A DNA stretch of 64,000 nucleotides. Origin: Kineosporia babensis. Lineage in GTDB: Bacteria; Actinomycetota; Actinomycetes; Actinomycetales; Kineosporiaceae. Shown here one piece after another: positions 1 through 9,950 of this stretch. Positions within the stretch are counted from its first letter, which is position 1. Every line of letters starts with the position of its first letter. The notes under the pieces are model-generated. The model saw only the letters and a list, made by a program, of their open reading frames with translations, did not search any database and was not told where the DNA came from. The position numbers and the translations under genes were made by a program. The stretch covers positions 1 through 64,000 of the forward strand of contig NZ_JAJOMB010000011.1 in NCBI RefSeq assembly GCF_021129305.1. Direction: 5' to 3'.

Positions 1-45
1 ATGCCCCTCGGTCACGGACTCAGAGGTGAACAAACGGTCAGACAC
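1..45 (-). CDS. metK: S-adenosylmethionine synthetase, N-terminal fragment (window edge)
   Basis: Reading leftwards from a GTG at 45 gives MSDRLFTSESVTEGH, the highly conserved N-terminus of methionine adenosyltransferase, which makes S-adenosylmethionine from methionine and ATP in the cytoplasm. An AGGAG lies four bases upstream of the GTG. Only 15 codons are inside the window. The identification rests on this short but very diagnostic N-terminus. Confidence 0.85.
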   Translation of the reverse strand, partial: MSDRLFTSESVTEGH

Positions 46-219
46 GGCACTCCTAGTGCTGTTGGCGGGCTGCGACAAGACCTAGCCCACGCTGGGAATT
101 GTCATCGGAATACTTAGCTTTCCAGCGGGTTCTGCAACATGTCGTCTACTCACGAGTCCTCGGCCGAACGTACGGTCGGGCCTTCCGATCCCGCCCCCCA
201 TGCACCTTCGGTGCGAAGA

Positions 220-254
220 GATGGGGCCACCGTTTCATCGACGGTGGCCCCATC
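220..254 (-). terminator. Hairpin terminator of the RHS gene
   Basis: A perfect 14-bp inverted repeat (220-233 with 241-254) with a 7-base loop lies 22 bases past the RHS stop codon. No long U-run follows, as is common in high-GC actinomycetes. A smaller GCACC/GGTGC hairpin is adjacent at 202-214. Nothing else is seen between metK and the RHS stop. Confidence 0.6.
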
Positions 255-276
255 ATTCTTCCCCTCCGTCAGACCA

Positions 277-3200
277 TTAAGGCCGCCGTACCGACCCAGT
301 CCCGGTCGGATCGGTGTTGTTCACCGGGTCACTCCCGGCGTAGGTGTACCGATTGCTTCCCTCATTGGGATAGCCGACGCTCTCGTTGATGTACCTCTGG
401 AGCGCGAAGTTATGGTAGCGGGACCTGTTGTACTGCAGACCATTCCCATCGCTCTGGAGCCCGGTGAAGTAGAACGAGTTGTTGCTCGAACCGCTGGCCG
501 TTGCCTTGCCGAACGGGTCGTACGTGTAGCTCACTGTCACTGTGCCCGACGGGTCGGCCAGGGAAACCGTCGAACCGAGCCGATCGGTCATGAACGAACG
601 GATGACATTCCCGGTGGTCGTCCGCGTGTAGATCTCGTCCGGGCCCAGACCAGCCAGAAGGCTGGAGAAGACCGCAGCTCCGCGACGCTCCTGCAAGACG
701 TTCTGGCCGTCGTAAAGGAACGCGGTCAACGGGTCGGCGCCGACCTTCTTGCTAGCCCGACGCCCCACCGCATCGTAGGTGTACGGGCTAGCCCCAGCCT
801 GCGTCAGCTGCCCCCGCGCGTTCCACGTGTAGGCCAGGGTCCCATCATTCGTCAGCTGCCCGTTGGCGTCATACGTCAACGACTTCGCCCCCAGCTGCGT
901 CAACTGGTTGTTCGCGTTGTACTCCGCCCCCGACCAGTTCGCCGGCAGGTTCACCTTCGCCGCGCTGCCGTCCGCCGTCAGCGTCCGCCCAGCATCGTCG
1001 TACGTGTACAGCAGATCGCCCTTGTTCGTCGTCCCGACGCTGTGGTTGATCTTCGTAACCTGCGATGCCGCATCGTAAGTCAGCGTGCGCTTCAGGTTGC
1101 CCGGCATCGTCACCGAGGTCCGTCGGTCCGCGTCGTCCCAGGTGAAGGCCACGGTCTGCTCGGCCCGCACAAGAGAGGTCATACGGTCGGCGTCGTCGTA
1201 CGTATAGCTGGTCGCGGCCTGGTTGGGCGCGGTCATGCCGGTGCGCCGGTCGGCCAGGTCGTACGTGTAGCCCACGGTTCCGACCGAGCCGGCCTCCGAG
1301 GACAGCCGGTCCAAGGCGTCGTAGGTGTAGTCGATGGTGCCGCCCACACTGTCCACCAACTTCGTCAGCCGGTCACCGGCGTCCCAAGTTTTGCTCGAAG
1401 TGCTCTCGTAGGTGGTGGTTCCGCCGCTGGTGGTGGCCTTGTAGCCGGTCATCAGCGAGCGCCCGAGCACGTCGTAGGTCTGCGTGGTGGTCTGGCCCTT
1501 GCGGTCTACCGTCGCGGCGAGGTCTCCCCCGCTGTTGTACGTGTAGTTCTCGGTGTTGCCCAGGGCGTCGGTCCAGGACAGAGGACGGTTCAGGCCGTCG
1601 TAGGTGCTGGTCTCCACCTGTCCGAGGGGGTTGGTTCGGGTGAGGGCGTTGCCCACTGCGTCGTAGGCGGTGGTGGTGGCGTTGCCGGCGGCGTCGGTGA
1701 CCTTGGTGGGCCAGTCCATGGCGTTGTAGGTGGTGCTGGTGCGCCTTCCAGTGGCGTCGGTGGTGCGCGTGAGGCGACCGGCCGCGTCCCAGAGCAGGGT
1801 TCGGGTGCGCTCCAGCGGGTCGCTGACCGCTACGGGCTTGCCGTCGAGGTAGCTGACGGTGGTGGCGTTGCCCAGGGCGTCGGTCTTGCGTACTGGGAAG
1901 CCTTCGGAGAATTCGGTTGTGCTGGTGTGGCCGAGCGGGTCGGTTTTGGTCTCCAGGCCGTCGTCGTAGGTGAAGGTGGTGGTCTTGTTCAGAGCGTTCT
2001 TGATCGAGGCGACGCGGCTGAACATGGGCTCGTAGGTGTAGGTGACCTTTTGGGCGGTCGACGTGCCGGTGGCCTTGGTGGTGGTGAGCAGGTTGCCCTT
2101 GGCGTCGTAGGTGTTGGTGGTGCGGCGGCTCAGCGGGGCGAGCAGCTGGAGCACGCGGTTGGTGTTGGCGTCGCGGGTGTAGGTGGTGGCCTGGGCCAGT
2201 GGGGTGCCGAAGGCCTTGGTGTCGGTGAGCGGGTAGCCCGAGGCGTTGAAGGTGACCCGGCGTTTGGCGCCGCGTGGGTCGGTGACCGTGGTGGTGACGA
2301 TCCGGAGATTGTCCGGGTTGGTCACGTACTCGAACTTGTAGTCGCTGTCGTCGGCCAGTTGCCGCCGGGTCAGGCGGTTCTCGCCGTTGTAGGTGTAGCG
2401 GTCGGTGATCACGTTGACCGCGTTCTTGACCGAGGCGATCTGGTTACAGGTCGTCCACCAGTCGGTGCACTCGTTCCAGGTGTAGGTGGTGGCCTTGCCC
2501 GCGGCGTTGGTGAACTTGGTCAGCCGGGCGTTCGGGTCGTAGTCGTACTTGACCGTGCGGCTGGTGTTGTCTTTGGCCTGGCCGATGCACTGGTATCCGC
2601 TGCCGCAGGACTTGTAGGTGAACTGGATCCAGCGGTTGTTCGGCGAGGTGATCTTGTAGGCCCGACCGTTGTAGTAGTCGCGCTCCACGGTCAGGGTGTT
2701 GCCGTGGCGGTCGGTCTGGGCGGTGAGATAGCCGTGGTAGTAACCGAAGTACCAGACTCGGCCGTCCTTGAAGGTGATCGTGTAGCCGTTCGGGTAGCCA
2801 CCGCCGAAGACCGCGCCCTGGAGGTCGCTGGGGGTGTTCTTGGCCCGGTACTGCCCGTCGGGGTCCGCCGTGAAGGTCACGGTTAAGCCGGACGGGAAGC
2901 CGACCTGGTAGTAACCGTTCCCGTTCCAGCCGGCCCAGATGTTGAGCTTGTTGCCCTGGGCCAGTCCGAAGTCCCGGTAGCTACTGTCGCCCTGGTGGTA
3001 GTGCCGGTTCAGGGCGGCGTCGCTCACGTCCGACACCGAGAGGTCGGTGCCCAGATTGTCGAGCACCCCGTAGGCGAGGTTGACGCCGTCGACCGTGCGC
3101 AGCTCGTCTTCTTGGAATGGTTCACCGGCACAGCCCTGGTTCTGCGTATCGCAGCCAGGACCGGCCTGGGCGGTGGAGAGCTCGAAAAGTTTGGACGAGG

Positions 3201-4122
3201 TGTCCCAGTTGGTGCCTCTGCCAGCCGAAGTGGTTTCCACCGATGCGAGACCGGGCTGCAGCGTCCAGCCCATCGGGGTACCGCCGGTGGGTGGCACCGG
3301 CTGCTTCGAGGGATCGATCTTGACCAGGGACAGCGAGCGCACCGGTTTGCCATCCAGGCCGGTGAGTTTCGTGCCAGCCGGGATCTTGAGATTCAGGTTG
3401 GGCAGGTCGGAGCTGCTCAGAGCGAGCTCTCCGGTGATCTTGGCAGGTGCGCTGAACCGCTTGCCGCGCTCCACCAGGGTCAGCCAGTTCACCCCGGGCA
3501 GGGCGGTGGCCTCGCCCTTCTCCAGCTTGATCGGCTGCTGGTACGAGCCGTAGTCGCCGCCCGTCGCCGCGTGGGCGTTGATGGTCAGCGTGGTCTGCTC
3601 CGGGTCCAGACCGGTGAGCAGGAACCGGCCGTCAGCACCGGTTTTGGCCTGCTTCGAGCCAACCGAGTAGATCACACCAGCCAGAGGACGTCCGTCCGGC
3701 GTCTTGGCGGCGCCGGTCACCGCGGTCTGTCCCTTGGGTGCGGTCAAGGGCTGGTAGCCCCGGTCGGCCTTGGGCAGCGATGCCAGCGAGTTGCGCGGAA
3801 CGGTGTGCTCGGTCTTTCCGGGCGGGACTGCTGCGGTGGGTTCCCGGTCTTGCTGGGCTGCAGCCTTTTTGGCTGCGCTCGGGAAGACCGGCGAACCGAT
3901 CGTGAGGAGGTTGCCCACTGCGTCGTAGGTGTACTTCTTGGTGGCGCCGGTTGCGTCGGCGACGGTTTGCAGCCGGCCCAGGGCGTCGTAGGTGTAGGTC
4001 ACCTTGGGCACGGCGGCGGTGGCCGGGGCGGCCAGGCTGGCGCCCAGGGGCAGGGCCAGGGTCAGCGACAGCGCGCCGACCAGGCCTGCCTTGCTTGGCG
4101 AAGCGTTCTTTTTCATGGTCAT
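277..4122 (-). CDS. Exported RHS/YD-repeat protein without a C-terminal toxin
   Basis: The 1281-residue product has a Sec signal peptide (about residues 1-40, ending ...APATA). A YD-repeat pair follows at about 45-75, then a carboxypeptidase-regulatory-like Ig domain around 135-190, a long series of YD/RHS repeats (about 550-1150) and an RHS core ending DPVNNTDPTG. RHS repeats form a beta-cage shell that normally encloses a variable C-terminal toxin. Here only seven residues follow DPTG, so the toxin is absent. The ATG at 4122 overlaps the stop of the upstream gene (ATGA), indicating translational coupling. The role is probably cell-surface or secreted; toxin delivery is not supported. Confidence 0.85.
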   Translation of the reverse strand: MTMKKNASPSKAGLVGALSLTLALPLGASLAAPATAAVPKVTYTYDALGRLQTVADATGATKKYTYDAVGNLLTIGSPVFPSAAKKAAAQQDREPTAAVPPGKTEHTVPRNSLASLPKADRGYQPLTAPKGQTAVTGAAKTPDGRPLAGVIYSVGSKQAKTGADGRFLLTGLDPEQTTLTINAHAATGGDYGSYQQPIKLEKGEATALPGVNWLTLVERGKRFSAPAKITGELALSSSDLPNLNLKIPAGTKLTGLDGKPVRSLSLVKIDPSKQPVPPTGGTPMGWTLQPGLASVETTSAGRGTNWDTSSKLFELSTAQAGPGCDTQNQGCAGEPFQEDELRTVDGVNLAYGVLDNLGTDLSVSDVSDAALNRHYHQGDSSYRDFGLAQGNKLNIWAGWNGNGYYQVGFPSGLTVTFTADPDGQYRAKNTPSDLQGAVFGGGYPNGYTITFKDGRVWYFGYYHGYLTAQTDRHGNTLTVERDYYNGRAYKITSPNNRWIQFTYKSCGSGYQCIGQAKDNTSRTVKYDYDPNARLTKFTNAAGKATTYTWNECTDWWTTCNQIASVKNAVNVITDRYTYNGENRLTRRQLADDSDYKFEYVTNPDNLRIVTTTVTDPRGAKRRVTFNASGYPLTDTKAFGTPLAQATTYTRDANTNRVLQLLAPLSRRTTNTYDAKGNLLTTTKATGTSTAQKVTYTYEPMFSRVASIKNALNKTTTFTYDDGLETKTDPLGHTSTTEFSEGFPVRKTDALGNATTVSYLDGKPVAVSDPLERTRTLLWDAAGRLTRTTDATGRRTSTTYNAMDWPTKVTDAAGNATTTAYDAVGNALTRTNPLGQVETSTYDGLNRPLSWTDALGNTENYTYNSGGDLAATVDRKGQTTTQTYDVLGRSLMTGYKATTSGGTTTYESTSSKTWDAGDRLTKLVDSVGGTIDYTYDALDRLSSEAGSVGTVGYTYDLADRRTGMTAPNQAATSYTYDDADRMTSLVRAEQTVAFTWDDADRRTSVTMPGNLKRTLTYDAASQVTKINHSVGTTNKGDLLYTYDDAGRTLTADGSAAKVNLPANWSGAEYNANNQLTQLGAKSLTYDANGQLTNDGTLAYTWNARGQLTQAGASPYTYDAVGRRASKKVGADPLTAFLYDGQNVLQERRGAAVFSSLLAGLGPDEIYTRTTTGNVIRSFMTDRLGSTVSLADPSGTVTVSYTYDPFGKATASGSSNNSFYFTGLQSDGNGLQYNRSRYHNFALQRYINESVGYPNEGSNRYTYAGSDPVNNTDPTGTGSVRRP

Positions 4123-7100
4123 CGTCCGCTCGTGTAGTGGGCCGACACCTGGGCGGCGGTCAGGACGGTTCCGAAGATGGCGACTTCGTCGATGCCGCCA
4201 GAGAAGCCTGTATTTCCTTCGTGATCGGATCCGACGAAGAGCCGGTTGTCGACGTTCGCGGTACGCAGGCGCGTCGAGAAGGTCTGCGCGCCCAACGATG
4301 CCCCGTCGAGGTAGGCCGTCACCGATGTTCCGTTGTAGGTCACCACCACGTGATGCCAGGCCCCGTCGACCAGGTCTTTCCCGGTGGCGAACGTAAGGGC
4401 GTTGTAGTAGCTGTCCACGGTGAGATTGCTCCCTGACACTCCGATGGCGAAGGCCCTGCCGGTCTCCGAGTCGCCCCAGGCCACGTCCCACCGATGGTTG
4501 CCGTCGGTACGCTTGACCCAGTACTCGACGCTGCGGGCACCGGTGCCCTTGGGCAGATCCGGCACCACGCTTCGGCCGATCGGCGTGCTGTTGTTACCCG
4601 AGGCCGAAGTGTCAGGGTCGTTCCGGACCGCGCCTGCGACGCCCAAAGTCGTTCCGTAGTAGGGAATGAGCTGAGATCCCTTGCCCGAGGAGTCAGCCAG
4701 CGAAGGACTACCGGTCGAGTCGCCCAGCCGGTAGTAGGCCAGCGGGTTCAGCGCCTGCACCTGCGTGACGTAGGTGCTGGTGCCGCCGGTCGGAGTGGCC
4801 GTCACGCCGGTACCGGACGGGCCGGAGCCGAACTCGTTGTTGGCCGTGACCTTCACCGTGTGGGCGCTGCCGCCGGGCAGGCCGCTGATGACAGTCGACC
4901 GAATGTTGCCGGCAACGGTTTTCGCGTTCACCACGCCACCGCTGCGTACGGCCGTGATCGTGTATGAGGTAGCGGCATCCGCTCCGGGGGCCGTTGCCCA
5001 CGTGACCGTCACCCGGTTGGCTCCCCCGGTCGCGGCGACCGACGGGACCGTGCCGGGCACGGATCGTCCACTGTTGTCGAAGTGAGCCTTGATCCGGGCT
5101 GCCGAGAGACTTGCCGAGTACACCGCAACCTCGTCGAGGTCACCGTGAACGCCGGGGTAGTTCTCGTGGCGGGAACCGATCCAGAGCAGGTCGTCGTCGG
5201 TGGTGGTGTACAGCGGCTCGGTGAGTTCCTTGGTACCGAGCGACTGGCCGTCCAGGTACGCGGTGATGCTCGTGCCGTCGTACGTGGTGGCGAAGTGGTG
5301 CCAGGCGTTCTGCAGCGATCGGCCGGCCGGGAACTTCAACTCCCGGGCACCGACGTTCACCACTACCGATTCACCGACATACCCCAGTGAGAATCCGCGG
5401 TCGCGACTGTTGGAGCCGTAGCCGATCAGGTACGAGTCGTCCGTGGTGCCGGGCCGGGCCCAACCCTCCAGGGTGCGCGCTGCGTCTCCACCGGGCAGAT
5501 CCCGCACCGTGGAGCGAGCAACTTCGTAGTTCCAGGTGGTGCTGGCCGAGGCGTCGTCGTCTCCGCGCAGCGCCCCCGCGCCACCGAAGGACGCCCACGA
5601 GCCGGCTGTCCCGGACTGGGAACCGGTGATTGAGCGACCGGAAGAGTCGGCAAGACCGGCGGAACCGGTTGCCTCGCTGAGCCGGTAGTAGGCCTTGGGC
5701 GCATCGGTGAGCACTTCGGCCGCGTAGGTCGTAGCCGCGCCGGTCGGCCTGATCACGGTCGACACTGCGGCCGGGCCCTCGCCCAGGCTGTTCGCCGCGC
5801 GCACCTGGATGGTGTAGTCGACGGCGCCGGGCAGGCCGGTGAGCAGCGTGTTGGTCGTGCCCGGAGCGACGATCACCGAGTTCAGCGGTGTCGATCCCCG
5901 AAACGCGGTAACCCGGTAGCGGGTGGGCGTGTCACCGGTGGTCGGCGCCTCCCACGTCACGGCCGCGCCGTTCTCCCGGGCAGAAGCGCTGATCAGGCTC
6001 ACCACGCCGGGAACGGCATGTCCTGAGGCGTTCACCCGGGCTTCCACCTGAGCCGCGGTCAGCGCGGTCGGGTAGATGGCGACCTCGTCCAGACCGCCGT
6101 AGTGCTGGCTGTTGCCGGTGCTGTCCGCACCCAGCCAGAGCTTGGAGTTGGCCGTGCTGGTGAGTTCCGGGTCGGTGAAGGCTTCGCTGCCCAGGCTCAC
6201 ACCGTCCAGGTAGGCGGTGACCTCGTGGGTGGTGGAGTCGTAGGTAGCCGTGATCAGGTGCCAGTTGTTGTCGGAGATGGACTTCTCGACGACGTCCGTG
6301 GAGAAGTTCTGGGTCTGGCCGTTGCCGCGCACCAGCACCGCGTTGGGGCGAACCCCCACGCTGAAGCCGCGCTCGGAGTCGCCGCCCCAGCCGACCAGCC
6401 AGCGCTCGCTGGTGTCGGTCAGCTTCACCCACGCCTCAGCCGTGCGAGAACCGTTGCCCTTGGGCAGAGACGCGACCAACCCCGACGCCGTGACGCCGCA
6501 GCAGGCTGCGGCGGTGTCCGCGTCCTCCCCAATGGCGCCCGTCTCGCCCAGCGCAGACGAGTGGCGGCGCAGGTTGGCGCCGCGGCCGGAAGAGTCGGCG
6601 AGGTAGGTGTTCGTGTTCGACGGCTCGCCCAGGCGGTAGTACGCGGAGGGCGAGTTCGACAGAACGGTAGACGCGTACGTGCTGGTGGTGCCGGTCGGTG
6701 TCACGGCCGCGCTGGCTCGGGCGGCGCCGAAACCGTAGGCGTTCGCGGCGGAGACCTGCACGGTGTACGGCGACGCCCCGACCAGGCCGGTGAGGGTGGT
6801 CGACGTGGTGCCGGCCGGAACGACCTTGGCGTTGACCGGCGTCGTACCCCGGAATGCCTTCACCAGGTAGTCGGTGACCGCATCAGGGGTAGCTGTCGGA
6901 GCCGTCCAGGAGACCGCGGCCCCGTTCGGACGAGCCGACGCCGTGACCGTGCCGACCTGACCCGGACGCGGGTGCCCGCCCGTTGTGAACTGGGCCGAGA
7001 CCTGGGCAGCAGTGAGAGCGGTGCTGAACACAGCAACTTCGTCCAGGCCGCCGTACGCCGGGTAGTAGTTCTGCGGCGCGCTACCGACCCACAGCCGCTT

Positions 7101-9950
7101 GTCTCCCCCGATGTCGCGCGGGGTGCCGAATGTGCGGGTGCCCAGGCTGACGCCGTCAAGGTAGGCGGTGATGTTCTGCCCGGTGACGGTGTAGGCCACG
7201 TGGTGCCAGGCGCCATCGGTCAGCGAGCGGTTGGTCGGGAACTGCACCCGGCCCTCGCCGATGTCAGCCACCAGCAAGGCGTCGCCGTAGCCGAAGCTGA
7301 TGCCGTTGCCGGCGCCGTTCGCGCCCCATCCGGCCACCCAGCGGTAGTTGTACGAGTCAGACGGCTTGATCCACGCCCCCACGCTCAACGGCGCATCTCC
7401 CTGGGGAAGCCGGCTGACCGGCGCGTTGCCCAGAGGGTTGCCATTCGCATTGGCTCCGCGGTCGGGTGCCGCGAGCACGCCGTTACCGCCGATGCCGGGG
7501 TTGGTGAGCACCAGCTGCTGGGCGTTGTTCGCCGAGTACGCCGAACTGTCGGCCGCCGACGTCACGCCGGTCTCCTCGCCCAGGCGGTAGTAGGCGATCG
7601 GTGAGTTGGCAAGCACCGAACCGGAGTGGGTGGTTGCGCTACCAGTAACAGTGGACGCCGGTGAGGTCAGCCGCGCGCTGTCGCCGTAGAGGCTGCTTGC
7701 CTGCACGGCCACGGTGTAGGCGGTGCCACCGGGAAGGTCACCGATGGTGGCGGTGGTGACGTCGCCAGCCACGATGATCGAGTTGACCGGCGTTGTGCCC
7801 TTGTACGCGGTCACGGTGTACCGGGTGGGTGTGTCTCCCGAGGTCGGCTCCGGCCAGGTGGCCGTGATCCGGTTGGCGCCCGGCGTCACGCTGACATCGC
7901 CGCTCAGCACCGGCGGCTGGTGACCGCTGGCGGCCAGGTGGGCCTGAACCTGGGTGGCGCTCAGCGCCTTGTCGTAGACGGCGACCTCGTCGAGCGCGCC
8001 GTACCAGCGGTAGTCACCGTTCAGGTTGCTGCCGACCCATAGCCCGCTGGAGTCCAGCGTGCGCAGTGCGGTCAGCGCTACCGAGCCCAGTGACGTGCCG
8101 TCGATGTAAACCGTGGCCTTGGAGCCGTTGTAGCTGAGCACCAGGTGGTGCCAGGAACCGTCGGTCAGAACCTTCTTGCCCTTGAACCGGACGCTTGAGG
8201 CGCTGTCCTGCAGCAGGACGTCCTTGCCTTCGACCGCAACGCCGAACTCACGCCGCGACTCCCGGGTGCCCCACGACGCCACGTAGTGAAAGCCGTCGGT
8301 GGCCGGGCGAACCCAGGCCTCCAGCGAGCGGGCCGAGTTGCCTGCCGGAGTGCGGGCCGGGCTCCATCCCGCTCCGCGGGGAGAGTCAACGGTGTTGACG
8401 GCGCCGTCGCTGTCGCCGACGAGCGCGCCATCCGCCACGGCCTTGCGCTCGGCGCGGTACTGCAGCTGGTTGTTGCGAACGGACGAGTCTCCGCCCAGGC
8501 TGACGCCGTTCGGCTCACCGAGGCGGTAGTAGGCCACCGGTGAATCCGCGCGCACCGTGCTGGAGTACGTCGTTGCCGCACCCTCGACCGTGGCCGACGA
8601 CGGCGATGTGGCTGCCGTGCCCAGGCCGTAGGTGTTCACCGGGCGCACCGTGGCGGAGTAGGCACTGTCCCCCGCCAGACCTGTGATCCGGGCCGAGGTC
8701 TTCGTTCCGGCGACCACCGTCTGCGCCTGTGTAACACCTTCCGGGTTCTGCGCAGTGACCAGGTAGCTGCTGGCCGGCGGCTTCGAGGCAGTGGTCGGCA
8801 GCGACCAGCTCACCACCGCCTCGTTGTCGCTGGCGGCGGCAATGCTCACCCGACTGGCCGGGTTCGGACGTGACCAGCCAGAGGCCGCGAAGTGCGACGA
8901 GACCTCGGTGCTGGTGAGCTCCTTGCTGTACACGGCCACTTCGTCCAGGCCGCCGTACCAGGGGTAGTGGTAACCGTAGTCGCCCAGCCTGAGGGTGTTG
9001 TCGTCCACCCGGGTCGCGATCGGCTGATCGAGCGTGCGGCTGCCCAGGAGCTGACCGTCGAGGTAAGCCGTGACCTTGTCGCCCGAGGCCGTCACCGCCA
9101 AGTGATGCCAGACCCCGTCGTCCAGGGCCCGCGGCGCGGGAAACCAGGCCTCGTTCGACCAGGTACCCACGTTGATCCAGTTCGGATGAGCGGCCACGTG
9201 GAAATCCCGGTAGGTGTTGTGCGTACCCCACTGGGCAATGGTCCGGTAGTTGTTGTCGCGCGGCTTGAACCATGCCTCCACCGACCGCGCGTTGTCCTCA
9301 TCCGGCAGCGTCAGACTGGAACGCCCCAGCTCCGAACCGTTCGCGTTGGCCGACTTGTCCGTGTCGTTCGCCAGTGCTCCCGCCTGCGAACGCTCCTGCC
9401 CGGTGTAGCCGTAGCGCAGGGTGGCTGCCGTAGCCGACGAGTCCGCGCCTACTTCCAGCGACTCAGCTTCTCCAAGTCGGTAGTAGGCGCTCGGTGCGCT
9501 CGCCAGCACGCTGGAGGCGTACGTTGTGGCCGCACCGGCCACCGTCACGGCCGCGCTAGTGCGTACGGCCCCGTTGCCACAGGTGCTGACCGCCCGCACT
9601 CTCACCGTCCAACCAGTCCCGGCAGCAACACCGGTCAGCGTTGCGGTGGTCGCATCCGCAGCAACCGCAACGGCTGGTCCGGCCGTCGTCCCCTTGTAGG
9701 CCTGGGCGATGTAGCCCTGGATGGAGGTTCCGTTGTCGGCGGCCGCCCCGAAAGTCGTCTTGAGTTGGTTGCTTCCCGGCGAGGTAGCTGTGGCCGATGC
9801 CGGTGCTCCCGGCACGTCGCAGTCGGCTGCCTGCGCGGTACCGGCCACGGCGCTCAGCCCACCTACGGCGAGCGCTCCAGCGACCAGTCGGGCAAACCAT
9901 CTTGCCCCGGCCCGTCTTTGGACATGGCGAAGCGATGGACGCAATGACAT
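4119..9950 (-). CDS. Giant exported protein with six FN3-LamG units
   Basis: The 1943-residue product has a long twin-Arg-containing basic signal region ending ...GTAQA. It then carries six tandem units of about 310 residues. Each pairs a fibronectin-III-like domain with a LamG/concanavalin-like jelly-roll that begins with an AYYRLGE-type motif and ends near GGLDEVAVY. LamG folds bind glycans or proteins, so an adhesin or matrix role at the cell surface is plausible. The start at 9950 has GGGGGA a few bases upstream. The first ATG of the longer frame would add 23 residues before the signal peptide. It is the first gene of a two-gene operon with the RHS protein, and the split resembles single-chain LamG-RHS proteins. 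Confidence 0.85.
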   Translation of the reverse strand: MSLRPSLRHVQRRAGARWFARLVAGALAVGGLSAVAGTAQAADCDVPGAPASATATSPGSNQLKTTFGAAADNGTSIQGYIAQAYKGTTAGPAVAVAADATTATLTGVAAGTGWTVRVRAVSTCGNGAVRTSAAVTVAGAATTYASSVLASAPSAYYRLGEAESLEVGADSSATAATLRYGYTGQERSQAGALANDTDKSANANGSELGRSSLTLPDEDNARSVEAWFKPRDNNYRTIAQWGTHNTYRDFHVAAHPNWINVGTWSNEAWFPAPRALDDGVWHHLAVTASGDKVTAYLDGQLLGSRTLDQPIATRVDDNTLRLGDYGYHYPWYGGLDEVAVYSKELTSTEVSSHFAASGWSRPNPASRVSIAAASDNEAVVSWSLPTTASKPPASSYLVTAQNPEGVTQAQTVVAGTKTSARITGLAGDSAYSATVRPVNTYGLGTAATSPSSATVEGAATTYSSTVRADSPVAYYRLGEPNGVSLGGDSSVRNNQLQYRAERKAVADGALVGDSDGAVNTVDSPRGAGWSPARTPAGNSARSLEAWVRPATDGFHYVASWGTRESRREFGVAVEGKDVLLQDSASSVRFKGKKVLTDGSWHHLVLSYNGSKATVYIDGTSLGSVALTALRTLDSSGLWVGSNLNGDYRWYGALDEVAVYDKALSATQVQAHLAASGHQPPVLSGDVSVTPGANRITATWPEPTSGDTPTRYTVTAYKGTTPVNSIIVAGDVTTATIGDLPGGTAYTVAVQASSLYGDSARLTSPASTVTGSATTHSGSVLANSPIAYYRLGEETGVTSAADSSAYSANNAQQLVLTNPGIGGNGVLAAPDRGANANGNPLGNAPVSRLPQGDAPLSVGAWIKPSDSYNYRWVAGWGANGAGNGISFGYGDALLVADIGEGRVQFPTNRSLTDGAWHHVAYTVTGQNITAYLDGVSLGTRTFGTPRDIGGDKRLWVGSAPQNYYPAYGGLDEVAVFSTALTAAQVSAQFTTGGHPRPGQVGTVTASARPNGAAVSWTAPTATPDAVTDYLVKAFRGTTPVNAKVVPAGTTSTTLTGLVGASPYTVQVSAANAYGFGAARASAAVTPTGTTSTYASTVLSNSPSAYYRLGEPSNTNTYLADSSGRGANLRRHSSALGETGAIGEDADTAAACCGVTASGLVASLPKGNGSRTAEAWVKLTDTSERWLVGWGGDSERGFSVGVRPNAVLVRGNGQTQNFSTDVVEKSISDNNWHLITATYDSTTHEVTAYLDGVSLGSEAFTDPELTSTANSKLWLGADSTGNSQHYGGLDEVAIYPTALTAAQVEARVNASGHAVPGVVSLISASARENGAAVTWEAPTTGDTPTRYRVTAFRGSTPLNSVIVAPGTTNTLLTGLPGAVDYTIQVRAANSLGEGPAAVSTVIRPTGAATTYAAEVLTDAPKAYYRLSEATGSAGLADSSGRSITGSQSGTAGSWASFGGAGALRGDDDASASTTWNYEVARSTVRDLPGGDAARTLEGWARPGTTDDSYLIGYGSNSRDRGFSLGYVGESVVVNVGARELKFPAGRSLQNAWHHFATTYDGTSITAYLDGQSLGTKELTEPLYTTTDDDLLWIGSRHENYPGVHGDLDEVAVYSASLSAARIKAHFDNSGRSVPGTVPSVAATGGANRVTVTWATAPGADAATSYTITAVRSGGVVNAKTVAGNIRSTVISGLPGGSAHTVKVTANNEFGSGPSGTGVTATPTGGTSTYVTQVQALNPLAYYRLGDSTGSPSLADSSGKGSQLIPYYGTTLGVAGAVRNDPDTSASGNNSTPIGRSVVPDLPKGTGARSVEYWVKRTDGNHRWDVAWGDSETGRAFAIGVSGSNLTVDSYYNALTFATGKDLVDGAWHHVVVTYNGTSVTAYLDGASLGAQTFSTRLRTANVDNRLFVGSDHEGNTGFSGGIDEVAIFGTVLTAAQVSAHYTSGR

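Noticed and set aside
46-219. SAM riboswitch upstream of metK
   Set aside because: No SAM-I, II or IV core such as paired conserved loops could be traced, and a simple AGGAG leader is present.
139-2886. Long rightward open frame of 915 residues
   Set aside because: It is antisense to the RHS gene, has Val/Gly/Arg-rich shadow composition and no family features; the YD repeats on the minus strand are unmistakable.
277-4122. RHS polymorphic toxin with immunity gene
   Set aside because: Only seven residues follow the core DPTG motif and no small immunity-like gene lies downstream before metK.
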